From assembly GCA_964415885.1 (NCBI GenBank), contig CAYQCE010000051.1:1-27490 (forward strand): DNA of 27,490 nucleotides, read 5' to 3'. Positions 17,104 through 24,354 of this stretch are shown piece after piece. Each line of letters opens with the position of its first letter. Position 1 is the first letter of the stretch. The notes under the pieces were generated by a model. The model was not told the origin of the DNA. It saw only the letters and a program-made list of their open reading frames with translations, and did not search any database. The position numbers were made by a program, and so were the translations under genes. Origin of the DNA: CAYQCE01 sp964415885. Its GTDB lineage: Bacteria; Zixibacteria; MSB-5A5; JAABVY01; JAHJOQ01.

Positions 17104-18309
17104 TCAGATCATTGAGATTCGTGCTGATGGCCGGACCTTGCCGGGAGAAACACCCATAAGCGCCTCCGGTACGATTTCGAAGAACCTGTCGAGTTCTTCA
17201 ACGATTCGCTCCGCGGTCCTTCCGTCCCACAGTAGCGGACATCTTTTGTCCGAATGCTCGCTTGCCATGTGGGCGCTCGCACGATGGATCACCTTTTCCG
17301 GATCGAGTCCGATAAGCTCGTTCGTGCCGTCGGTAATTGTCACCGGACGTTCGGTATTTGGCCGAACCGTCAGGCAGGGCACTCCGAGATATGTTGTCTC
17401 CTCCTGAACTCCGCCGGAATCGGTCACTACGACGCCGGCATCGCGTTCGAGACGCACGAATTCAAGGTATCCGAGCGGCTCTGTCAGATGAAGATTGTGC
17501 TTTTCGAGTATTTTCTCGCTCGAATCGGCGAGTTCGAATTCTATCAGTTTCTTTCGAGTCCGTGGGTGAATCGGGAAGACTACCGGAGCGATGTCCGTGA
17601 GCCCATCCAGCATCCGAACTGTTTTCTTCAGGTTCTTCTCGTTGTCGACATTGCCGGGGCGGTGCATCGTGACAAGAATGTAATCACCCGGCTTGACATC
17701 GGGCATCGATGATGCGTCGAAGTCATCGAGCTTCGGCAGATACCGGCAGAGCGAATCGATCATTATGTTCCCGACGAACCTGATCTGATCCTCGGTGGCG
17801 CCTTCGTTTAGGAGATTTACATTCGCATCCTCGCACGTCGTGAACAGAAGCGTGCTCAGCCGGTCGGCAACGAGTCGGTTGATCTCCTCCGGCATACTCC
17901 AGTCGTTCGAGCGCAGGCCTGCCTCGACATGTGCTATCGGAATCTGCAGCTTGACTGCCGCTACTGCGGCGGCGAGAGTGGAGTTGACATCTCCGAACAC
18001 GACTACCATGTCCGGTTTCTCGTCGAGGAGCACCTTTTCGATCTCGATCAGTATTTTTCCGGTCTGAAGCCCGTGTGTGCCCGAACCGATTCCAAGATAT
18101 ATATCCGGCTTGGGCAGTTCGAGCTGGTCGAAGAACACGTCGGACATCTGTCGGTCATAATGCTGGCCTGTATGAACGACCAGCGGCTGATATCTATCGT
18201 TTTTCTTCAGCTCATTGTAAAGGGGAGCGAGCTTCATGAAATTCGGTCTCGCACCGGCTACGAGCAGTATTTTCTTCGTGGAATTCTGCATACTGTGATC
18301 GTCTTTCAC
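17104..18309 (-). CDS. wecB: UDP-N-acetylglucosamine 2-epimerase (non-hydrolysing)
   Basis: This 401-aa cytoplasmic enzyme interconverts UDP-GlcNAc and UDP-ManNAc. Family signatures are present in order: GARPNFMKLAPL (19-30), HTGQHYD (46-52), GDVNST (106-111), AHVEAGLRS (126-134), MPEEINR (139-145), NIMIDSL, MHRPGNVDN (215-223), PIHPRT and TDSGGVQEE (296-304). These include the His, Asp and Glu residues used in catalysis and UDP binding. The start is GTG at 18309 with GAGGAG seven bases upstream; an ATG six codons in (18291) has no such site. It follows the export gene by 12 bases. No wecC (ManNAc dehydrogenase) is in the window, so the sugar may be used as ManNAc or oxidised by another enzyme. 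Confidence 0.96.
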   Translation of the reverse strand: MKDDHSMQNSTKKILLVAGARPNFMKLAPLYNELKKNDRYQPLVVHTGQHYDRQMSDVFFDQLELPKPDIYLGIGSGTHGLQTGKILIEIEKVLLDEKPDMVVVFGDVNSTLAAAVAAVKLQIPIAHVEAGLRSNDWSMPEEINRLVADRLSTLLFTTCEDANVNLLNEGATEDQIRFVGNIMIDSLCRYLPKLDDFDASSMPDVKPGDYILVTMHRPGNVDNEKNLKKTVRMLDGLTDIAPVVFPIHPRTRKKLIEFELADSSEKILEKHNLHLTEPLGYLEFVRLERDAGVVVTDSGGVQEETTYLGVPCLTVRPNTERPVTITDGTNELIGLDPEKVIHRASAHMASEHSDKRCPLLWDGRTAERIVEELDRFFEIVPEALMGVSPGKVRPSARISMI

Positions 18310-18321
18310 GTGATGTCTCCT

Positions 18322-20667
18322 CTACAGTCTGTCGATCAGATAGGCTGTCGTTGCGAGTCCGCCGAGGATGGTTGCCGAACTCGTGATTATTTTCCACCAG
18401 TCGCGAGATTTCTTGATTTCGGTCGGGACCACGATTGCATCGCCGATGTCGATACGGCGTCCCTTCGCCTTCCCCCAACTGAGCACACGACCATCTGCTT
18501 TGACGACTCGTGTGGCGCCGTCATCGGCGTTCTTGAGGAATCCCCCCGCACGCTCGATGTAGTACTTCGGCTTCTTGCCCGGCACGTGTTGGATGGTACC
18601 TGATGACGCGACCGCTCCCATAACCTGGACTCCGGAAGGAACCGACGGGATGTAGATCTCATCACCGGGTCGAAGCATGACATTCCCGCGTTTACCTTTG
18701 TTCGCAATGATCAACGGCAGATCGATCACGATCCGATTCATCTTCTCCGGCTTGTATTCGAGGAAGATATCGCGCTTGAGTGCGCCAGTCGAATCTTCAC
18801 GCAGTGGTGCGGATTTGGCGATTATGTCCGCGAGGCTCTTGCGTTCGAGCTGCTGCGATATTTCCACGCGAGAGAAGATCGCTCCAGCCGGAAATGCCTT
18901 CTCGGTCAGGCCACCAGCTCTCTGAATCAGCTCGTACAGCGATTCACCCTTGTAGGACAGCGCATACTCTCCCGGGAATCGGACCTCACCCTCCAACAGG
19001 ACTATTCGGTCTGTATCCCACTCGGGTATCGAGCGGATGAACACCTGGTCATCCTCGGAGAGGGCGACATCGAACATCTCGTTCTTGTCCTGGATCAGTT
19101 TCTTCAGGTTGACATGGAAGAGTTCGGTACGCCCATCAAAGTTGATCCGCGCAATCTCCGCAGCCAGGGTGAATGCGCTCCGTTTGAGGTTTCCGGCCAT
19201 GAAGATCAAATCTGTAAGCTTCATGCCATCGTAGAGACGGTATTCGCCGGGGTTCTCGACCTCTCCGCGAATCGTGACATACCTCTTTCGGGCAACATCA
19301 TCGCTCGAATAAACAATCAGACTGTCCTTGGATTGAAGTTTCACATTCGCCTGGCTGTTGCCAGCGAGAATCTCTCGCAGATTCACAGAGATAATCTGCT
19401 GCCCGCCTTCGCTCGTGGCTCTTATGAGATCGGCTCTGTCGAGATACGAATCCTCATACAACTGCTTGCCGTAGAAAACGAGCTCGTATACGCTCGGTCG
19501 TTCATTGATTTCATACTTTCCCGGATGTTTGACATGACCATCGAGATGAACAGCATTGTCGTGCATCTCATCAATCGAGAAGACAGTGACGAGGTCGCCG
19601 GCACGCATCGCGAGCGAATTCCCATCGGACGGCTTCTCAGTGAGATCGACATCGATCAGCCTTCTGCTGTCGCCGTCTCCGACTCTGTCTACCATTACAC
19701 GGCCCATGTACGCTGTAGGCCTGGCTCCGCCCGCCAGCGCGATGACATCATCGATCCGCTCGCCGCCGATCATCTCATAGATCGCAGGTCTTCGGACCTC
19801 TCCGGTCACGGCAACGAGTTTCTCTGCGAGTGGCACGAATACGACATCCTCGGATTCGAGCTTGACATCGCCTGAGGAGTCACCCATCAGGAGAAATTTG
19901 TACAGGTCGACTTCCTTGGAGGTTCTGCCGCCGCGAATCAGCCTTACCTTACGCAGACTTCCCCGATCATTGGGTCCCCTGGCTGCATAGAGAGCGTTGA
20001 ATAGAGTCGAGAGAGAGCTGAGAGTGTACCCGCCGGGTTTCTTGACTTCACCGTATACGTAAACCTTGATTGTGCGAATCTTCCCGAGTGTTATGCTCAG
20101 CTCGAAACCGCTGTATGCTTTCGACATCTTATCAATGAATCGCTTCTCGAGTTCGGGCAGCGTGACATTCCAGCAGATGATTTCACCGACTTTCGGCACG
20201 AAGACCTTGCCTTCGCGGTCGACAGTGAGATCAAGCTCCATATCGACACGCCCCCACACGCTGACCAGCAGATTGTCGCCGGGACCGACCGTGTAGTCTC
20301 GGGGAAGCGTGGCTATCTCTGGTGGCGCGAAATCCGCAGACTCGCCGGTGAACATATTGTAACCGAAAACCCGAAGGGTATCCAGTTCAGCCTGTCTGTG
20401 CTTCTCAGCGTGCCTTAGCAAGTCGGCTGCGAGAGAATCCTCTACCGTCAGCGTGCTTTCCGGCATGGCACGATTCTGCGCCAACGTATCTCCATATATA
20501 TCAGCAGACCGATAGCTCGTGCTCGATGACTGAGACTTTTGCTGATTCTGTGATTTTAGATAACGTTCGTATAGCTCACGGGCTTCGTTCGAGTTCTGAG
20601 CGAACACAGACGATGCCGTGATCGTGAGGATTAGTAATCCAGCAAGCGATGATTTGAGTCTTCCCAT
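18322..20667 (-). CDS. Wza-type polysaccharide export protein with six SLBB domains
   Basis: The protein is 781 aa. Residues 1-23 are a signal peptide with an AxA-type site (SSVFA) and no lipobox cysteine, unlike classical Wza. A charged, Gln/Ser-rich helical region follows (26-110). The polysaccharide export domain is at about 122-195 (YTVGPGDNLLVSVWG, VDREGKVFVPKVGEI). It is followed by six SLBB-like modules, recognised by repeated V-x-GEV-xx-PG-x-Y starts: VYGEVKKPGGY, VTGEVRRPAIY, LDGHVKHPGKY, IRGEVENPGEY, LEGEVRFPGEY and VMGAVASSGTI. A hydrophobic helix closes the protein (about 757-778). E. coli Wza has two SLBB domains, so this channel would extend further across the periplasm. ATG 20667 has a purine-rich GAGAGGAAG just upstream. 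It is the first gene after the rml block and the MITE-bearing gap. Confidence 0.93.
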   Translation of the reverse strand: MGRLKSSLAGLLILTITASSVFAQNSNEARELYERYLKSQNQQKSQSSSTSYRSADIYGDTLAQNRAMPESTLTVEDSLAADLLRHAEKHRQAELDTLRVFGYNMFTGESADFAPPEIATLPRDYTVGPGDNLLVSVWGRVDMELDLTVDREGKVFVPKVGEIICWNVTLPELEKRFIDKMSKAYSGFELSITLGKIRTIKVYVYGEVKKPGGYTLSSLSTLFNALYAARGPNDRGSLRKVRLIRGGRTSKEVDLYKFLLMGDSSGDVKLESEDVVFVPLAEKLVAVTGEVRRPAIYEMIGGERIDDVIALAGGARPTAYMGRVMVDRVGDGDSRRLIDVDLTEKPSDGNSLAMRAGDLVTVFSIDEMHDNAVHLDGHVKHPGKYEINERPSVYELVFYGKQLYEDSYLDRADLIRATSEGGQQIISVNLREILAGNSQANVKLQSKDSLIVYSSDDVARKRYVTIRGEVENPGEYRLYDGMKLTDLIFMAGNLKRSAFTLAAEIARINFDGRTELFHVNLKKLIQDKNEMFDVALSEDDQVFIRSIPEWDTDRIVLLEGEVRFPGEYALSYKGESLYELIQRAGGLTEKAFPAGAIFSRVEISQQLERKSLADIIAKSAPLREDSTGALKRDIFLEYKPEKMNRIVIDLPLIIANKGKRGNVMLRPGDEIYIPSVPSGVQVMGAVASSGTIQHVPGKKPKYYIERAGGFLKNADDGATRVVKADGRVLSWGKAKGRRIDIGDAIVVPTEIKKSRDWWKIITSSATILGGLATTAYLIDRL

Positions 20668-20711
20668 GACTTCCTCTCTTAACAGGCGATTTAGAAGAAT
20701 CCATCTTCTCA

Positions 20712-20740
20712 GCTATACCTACTATCAAGAGATGTGCCAT
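20712..20740 (-). promoter_or_regulatory. weak candidate promoter for the export gene
   Basis: On the minus strand ATGGCA (20735-20740) and TATAGC (20712-20717) are 17 bases apart, about 45 bases above the ATG at 20667. Both hexamers match consensus at four positions. It might restart transcription after the long gap. Confidence 0.3.
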
Positions 20741-20786
20741 CACGGAAGACCGGGTTCAGACATTACTGGACAACGATTTAGGACAT

Positions 20787-20805
20787 CTGAAACAGCCGGT
20801 TTCAG
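20787..20805. other. perfect 7-bp hairpin CTGAAAC / GTTTCAG
   Basis: The arms 20787-20793 and 20799-20805 enclose a 5-base loop. No T-tract follows on either strand. It could be an operator or an mRNA-stabilising stem between the rml genes and the export gene. Confidence 0.4.
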
Positions 20806-20950
20806 TTTGAGATGCGGAAAAAAACGCAGGCGACAGGGAAGATTTTTCGTCGGGAATTGAGCGGCGGGTATCTTTTAGACGCCAGAGAAGATGCCTACCT
20901 GAGTCTGAGTGATTGAGTTTCGTGGAATCACCAGAGGGCTTGTTGACAAA

Positions 20951-20970
20951 CCCTGCGGCCTCATGCAGGG
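20951..20970. repeat. hairpin CCCTGC / GCAGGG inside the MITE
   Basis: A perfect 6-bp inverted repeat with an 8-base loop lies directly inside the left terminal repeat. Confidence 0.45.
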
Positions 20971-20972
20971 CA

Positions 20973-21061
20973 GTCATCACGAGGAACGTAGTGACGTGGC
21001 GATCTCCAAGTCGCCTGACACTTTCCGCCTGCAAGGAGATTGCTTCGCTTCGCTCGCAATG
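20973..21061. repeat. inverted pair of CATTGCGAG...AATCTCC-type repeat arms
   Basis: The left arm, 20973-21007, starts GTCATCACGAGGAACG and ends GATCTCC. The right arm, 21035-21061, is GGAGATTGCTTCGC onward to CGCAATG, the reverse of the same motif. About 27 bases separate them. Similar intergenic repeats are widespread in unrelated bacteria, and they resemble the ends of mobile hairpin elements. The pair is nested inside the MITE. Confidence 0.6.
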
Positions 21062-21140
21062 CTTTGAATCAGCCTTTGTTTATGCGGCTATACGGTCAGA
21101 TCACACCCGCCTTCGGAGAACAGGACCCGACCGAACATCA

Positions 21141-22049
21141 CTACCCGCTGTTCGTCAACAAGCCCCAGAGCTGGAATGCCTCCGACGGTGAGACAAGACG
21201 CGTCCGTAACAGCCCAAGAGCCTTCGAGACATCGACGCCGGCTTTGTTGGGGCGTCTGGCCGCCCGTCCGAGGGCTTCAACGGGAACCGATTCTATCAGA
21301 TTCGCTGGATATTCGTAGTGTTCGGCTACAATCTGCGCGAATTCAAAACGGCTCATGTACACACTGCCTGCGATATTAAGCACGCCGGTCAGGTTCAGCT
21401 CGACTGCCTCGAGGATGGCCTCAGACAGCGTTGGAACCCAAATCGGATTGCAGAAGAGATCTTCGGCTGCCTTGACTGTCTCACCGTTCTGCAGTCTCTC
21501 ATACACAGACGCAAACAGATTCGCGCGACCACGGTCAACGGAATCATACAGCGCGGATGTGCGGACGATGAGAGATTTGCCTCCTCGCGCGCGGACGATC
21601 GCCTCGCTCTCAAGCTTGGTCAAACCATAGACATTGATCGGGTTGGGGACCGCATCCTCGGGGTAGGGCCCGGATTTACCGTCGAACAGATAATCTGTCG
21701 ATATCTGCACGAAATACAGGTCGTTGCTTATACACCCCAGGATATTCTCGACTATGCCCGCGTTCAGTTTGCGGGCAAGCGCCCTGTCCTCTTCGCAGCC
21801 ATCCACATCTGTCATGGCAGCGCAGTTGATGATTACGGTAGGATTGGCATATTCGACAGCCTCGCGCGTCCACTCAGAATCGGTGAGATCACATTCCACA
21901 AGTTGCATATTCGCGTAATCATCATACTCCGGCTCTTCCTCGTGAAAAATCGCGAAGACCTTAGTGTGGGCCGCGGCAAGCGGAACGAGCCGTCCACCGA
22001 GAAGCCCGGCCGAACCGGTGAGGAGAATCCGATTTTCAGATATCGCCAT
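21141..22049 (-). CDS. rmlD: dTDP-4-dehydrorhamnose reductase, 3' end altered by a MITE
   Basis: This 302-aa SDR enzyme reduces dTDP-4-keto-L-rhamnose to dTDP-L-rhamnose with NAD(P)H in the cytoplasm, the last step of the pathway. Seen are the dinucleotide fold LLTGSAGLLGGR (9-20), NCAAMTDVDGCE (75-86), STDYLFDG (117-124), the catalytic YGLTK (Tyr141, Lys145) and PIWVPTL. Its ATG lies inside the end of rmlB (14-base overlap), showing coupling. The last seven codons (GLLTNSG) and the stop come from the MITE right end; the native protein probably ended at Trp295. The added tail is short and outside known catalytic motifs, so function is likely kept. Confidence 0.95.
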   Translation of the reverse strand: MAISENRILLTGSAGLLGGRLVPLAAAHTKVFAIFHEEEPEYDDYANMQLVECDLTDSEWTREAVEYANPTVIINCAAMTDVDGCEEDRALARKLNAGIVENILGCISNDLYFVQISTDYLFDGKSGPYPEDAVPNPINVYGLTKLESEAIVRARGGKSLIVRTSALYDSVDRGRANLFASVYERLQNGETVKAAEDLFCNPIWVPTLSEAILEAVELNLTGVLNIAGSVYMSRFEFAQIVAEHYEYPANLIESVPVEALGRAARRPNKAGVDVSKALGLLRTRLVSPSEAFQLWGLLTNSG

Positions 22050-23040
22050 ATTGTCGCTCTATGTACCTGTTGAATTGCCGGTTCTTCTTGCGCTCCAGCC
22101 AGTCGTAGTTGTCGTTGTACCAGTTTACCGTCTTCTTGAGGGCAGCCTCAAAATCGTACTTCGGAAGCCATCCGAACCTGTTGACGAACCGGCTCGCATC
22201 GATGGAATAGCGCCTGTCATGCCCCGGCCTGTCCACCACGTGCTTTATCTTCGTCTCGGAACATCCGAAGTATTTCAACAGTCTTTTCGTAACATCGAGA
22301 TTCGTAATCTCATTGTCGCCGGAGACATTGAAGAACTCGCCGGGGCTGAAGTTGTTCATTGCGAGCTCAATCGCACTGCAGAAATCGTCCACATACAGCC
22401 AGTTGCGGCTCTGCCGGCCATCGCCGTAGACCGGCACGGTCTTGTCGTTTCTAAGCCGGTCTATGAACAGGGGAATCAACTTCTCGGGGTACTGATACGG
22501 TCCCAGATTGTTGACCGGCCGGAGAACCATAACCTCCTGATTGAATGTCCGATACGAGGCATTCACGAGCATGTCGGCGCCCGCTTTGGAGGCTGCATAC
22601 GGAGAAGTCGGATTCAGCGGCGAGTTCTCGTCATGGGATTCATCCCCGGTCGCGGGACCGTAAACCTCATCCGTCGAAATGTGCAGAACCGGTATCATCC
22701 GCTCCCGGCAGCAATCGAGGAGCACCTGCACACCGTAGACATTAACTCGCACGAATTCGCCGGGGTCGATTATGGAGCGGTCAACATGAGTTTCCGCGGC
22801 AAGATTCACTACAAGGTCGATGCCATAGCTCAGCACCCTGTCGACCTTGGAATGATCGCAGATATCGCCGCCGAGCTGTGTGATGGTCTTGTTGCTGATC
22901 AGGGGCTTGAGGTTACTCTTGTCTCCGGCGTATGTGAAGGCGTCGTAGACGGTCAGATGATACTCCGGGTGATTTCGTGTGAGATAGTAGACGAGGTTTG
23001 TGCCTATAAAACCGCATCCGCCGGTTATAAGAATATTCAT
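22036..23040 (-). CDS. rmlB: dTDP-glucose 4,6-dehydratase
   Basis: A 334-aa cytoplasmic extended SDR that converts dTDP-glucose to dTDP-4-keto-6-deoxyglucose, the second step to dTDP-rhamnose. Visible motifs are ITGGCGFIGTNL (5-16), the dTDP-specific YDAFTYAGDKSNL (32-44), NLAAETHVDRSI (79-90), the catalytic STDEVYG (122-128, with Asp124 and Glu125), SPYAASKAG (Tyr148, Lys152), RPVNNLGPYQYPEKLIP and GDGRQSRNWLYVDD. The length is normal. It starts 8 bases after the rmlC stop and overlaps the start of rmlD, so the four genes are one transcript. Confidence 0.97.
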   Translation of the reverse strand: MNILITGGCGFIGTNLVYYLTRNHPEYHLTVYDAFTYAGDKSNLKPLISNKTITQLGGDICDHSKVDRVLSYGIDLVVNLAAETHVDRSIIDPGEFVRVNVYGVQVLLDCCRERMIPVLHISTDEVYGPATGDESHDENSPLNPTSPYAASKAGADMLVNASYRTFNQEVMVLRPVNNLGPYQYPEKLIPLFIDRLRNDKTVPVYGDGRQSRNWLYVDDFCSAIELAMNNFSPGEFFNVSGDNEITNLDVTKRLLKYFGCSETKIKHVVDRPGHDRRYSIDASRFVNRFGWLPKYDFEAALKKTVNWYNDNYDWLERKKNRQFNRYIERQYGDI

Positions 23041-23048
23041 ATCGCTCT

Positions 23049-23504
23049 CTAACGTTCCTTCAGTGACCAGTCATACGGTATCGAGTCATCGTAGGGATCG
23101 ATCCTCATCTCGTCGGGAGCTTCGTAGTTGTAAACCTGATCGGGTATATTGAGTGCTATCGCGGGCTCTATTCCTATCGCTTTGAATCCATGACAAACTC
23201 CGATCGGTATCTGAATCAACATCGGGTTCTTTTCGCCGATGAAGAACTCATTGACCTCACCTTTCGTCTTCGACTTCTCTCGACGATCATACAGCACGAA
23301 TTTGCCCATTCCGGAGACGATTGTGAACGTGTCGACCTGCTCCTTATGATAGTGCCAGGCCTTTACAATGCCGGGATACGCAACGGTGATGTATGCCTGG
23401 CCAAACCTCCGATACAGCTCATCATCTGAACGCAGAATCTCCATCAAATATCCGCGCTCGTCCGGAATCACTTTCAGCTTTCTAATCTTAACTCCAGCTA
23501 TCAC
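23049..23504 (-). CDS. rmlC: RmlC-like dTDP-4-dehydrorhamnose 3,5-epimerase (short cupin form)
   Basis: This 151-aa cupin is expected to epimerise C3 and C5 of dTDP-4-keto-6-deoxyglucose, the third step to dTDP-L-rhamnose. It has PDERGYLMEIL (14-24), the substrate-binding YITVAYPGIVKAWHYHKEQ (about 38-56), GMGKFVLYDRRE, IPIGVCHGFKAIG and YEAPDEMRIDPYDDSIPYDW. The His in WHYH matches the family's catalytic position. Classical RmlC is about 180 aa, so this is the shorter form, and a related dTDP-sugar epimerase or isomerase is possible; the full set of neighbours makes RmlC most likely. The start is GTG at 23504 with GGAGG six bases upstream, one base after the rmlA stop. Confidence 0.88.
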   Translation of the reverse strand: MIAGVKIRKLKVIPDERGYLMEILRSDDELYRRFGQAYITVAYPGIVKAWHYHKEQVDTFTIVSGMGKFVLYDRREKSKTKGEVNEFFIGEKNPMLIQIPIGVCHGFKAIGIEPAIALNIPDQVYNYEAPDEMRIDPYDDSIPYDWSLKER

Positions 23505-23505
23505 T

Positions 23506-24249
23506 TCAGTCCTCCAAATCTCTCCAGCGCTGATCTCTTATCAGACCGGATGCTTTATGCAGGGACTCGAAAGTCCCACAATCGCTCCACCAGCCGGACA
23601 GGAATCCGTAGGTCAGGTCGTTCCGTCGAATATAGTCGTTGGAAACATCAGTAATCTCATATTCACCACGACCGGACGGTTGCAGAGTACGAATGATGTC
23701 GAAGACTCTGGCATCATAGAAGTACACTCCTGTAACAGCGTACGGGGATACGGGTTTCTCCGGCTTTTCGACTATCTGAGTCAATCTGTCGCCGTCGAAG
23801 ACCGGAACCCCGAATCTCTCCGGATCCGGCACTTTCTTTAAAAGCAGCCGTGCTCCCTCCGACTGCTCACGATACCGATCGAGCTCGGCCGTCAACGAAT
23901 CCTCGAACAGGTTGTCGCCGAGCACCACGCACAACTGCCGACCGCCGGCAACGTCCTCCGCGAGCGACAGCGCCGCAGCGATTCCGTCCTCGCCGATCTG
24001 AGTGGCGTAGTGCATCGTGTCGAGGCCGAAGGTTGAACCATCACCGATGAGATCCTCGAAATTCCGACGGCTGGTCTCCGAGCAGACGATCAAAACCTCC
24101 GAAAGCTTCGCCTCCGCCATCTTCGCAAGCGGATAGAATATCATCGGCTTGTCATAGACCGGCAAGAGATGTTTGTTGGCAACGCGGGTCAGCGGATCGA
24201 GTCGTTGGCCCAGTCCTCCCGCGAGGACAACTCCCAATATATCATTCAC
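23506..24249 (-). CDS. rmlA: glucose-1-phosphate thymidylyltransferase (short RmlA type)
   Basis: This 247-aa nucleotidyltransferase joins dTTP and glucose-1-phosphate to give dTDP-glucose, the first step of the rhamnose pathway. It shows the signature VVLAGGLGQRLDPLT (7-21), NKHLLPVYDKPMIFYPL, VVLGDNLFEDS (108-118), FGVPVFDG, VEKPEKPVSPYAVTG and SGWWSDCGTFESL. Classical RmlA is about 290 aa; this lacks the C-terminal helical extension, as in a known shorter branch. The start is a GTG at 24249 without a ribosome binding site; a promoter -10 ends seven bases before it, so a leaderless mRNA is possible. It is the first gene of the polysaccharide operon. Confidence 0.93.
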   Translation of the reverse strand: MNDILGVVLAGGLGQRLDPLTRVANKHLLPVYDKPMIFYPLAKMAEAKLSEVLIVCSETSRRNFEDLIGDGSTFGLDTMHYATQIGEDGIAAALSLAEDVAGGRQLCVVLGDNLFEDSLTAELDRYREQSEGARLLLKKVPDPERFGVPVFDGDRLTQIVEKPEKPVSPYAVTGVYFYDARVFDIIRTLQPSGRGEYEITDVSNDYIRRNDLTYGFLSGWWSDCGTFESLHKASGLIRDQRWRDLED

Positions 24250-24256
24250 AACAAGA

Positions 24257-24285
24257 TCAATAAGGGACTGTTACATTGAGGTCAA
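24257..24285 (-). promoter_or_regulatory. candidate promoter of the polysaccharide operon
   Basis: On the minus strand TTGACC (24280-24285) and TATTGA (24257-24262) are 17 bases apart. Transcription would begin about base 24250, at the GTG of rmlA itself. No Shine-Dalgarno sequence is present, which fits a leaderless start. Confidence 0.5.
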
Positions 24286-24318
24286 GCTATTTCCGGAACT
24301 CGCTCAACAGACTTTTTG

Positions 24319-24347
24319 TTTGATATCCGCCTCTGACTCCAGATTAT
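24319..24347 (+). promoter_or_regulatory. weak candidate promoter for the phosphodiesterase gene
   Basis: TTTGAT (about 24319-24324) and GATTAT (24342-24347) are 17 bases apart on the plus strand; both match consensus only partly. The start point would fall at or next to the GTG at 24355, again without a ribosome binding site. Confidence 0.3.
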
Positions 24348-24354
24348 TACATAT

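Larger units (their letters stand above)
20668..21140. other. 473-bp intergenic region interrupting the operon
   Basis: This gap between rmlD and the export gene has no convincing gene. From low to high coordinates it holds a weak promoter (20712-20740), a perfect hairpin (20787-20805), the left target duplication at 20931, and most of a MITE-like element whose right end reaches into rmlD. The gap is far longer than the spacing elsewhere in the operon (1-51 bases or overlaps). The MITE accounts for about half of it. Confidence 0.7.
20931..21170. mobile_element. MITE-like element with terminal inverted repeats and 6-bp target duplication
   Basis: The element spans 20937-21164 (228 bp). Its ends are GGCTTGTTGACAAAC (20937-20951) and, inverted, GGCTTGTTGACGAAC (21150-21164): 14 of 15 bases agree. 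It is flanked by the direct repeat CCAGAG at 20931-20936 and 21165-21170, as expected of a transposition target duplication. It encodes no transposase, so it would be non-autonomous. Inside are a CCCTGC/GCAGGG hairpin and an inverted CATTGCGAG-type pair. The right end lies in rmlD and provides its last seven codons and stop. Reading the rmlD frame straight across the duplication into the left flank gives TGG-TGA, an immediate stop: the likely pre-insertion end. Confidence 0.8.

Noticed and set aside
20756..21034. 92-aa minus-strand frame in the rmlD-export gene gap
   Set aside because: About a third of it is the MITE end and inner repeat; it has no ribosome binding site and no coherent protein pattern.
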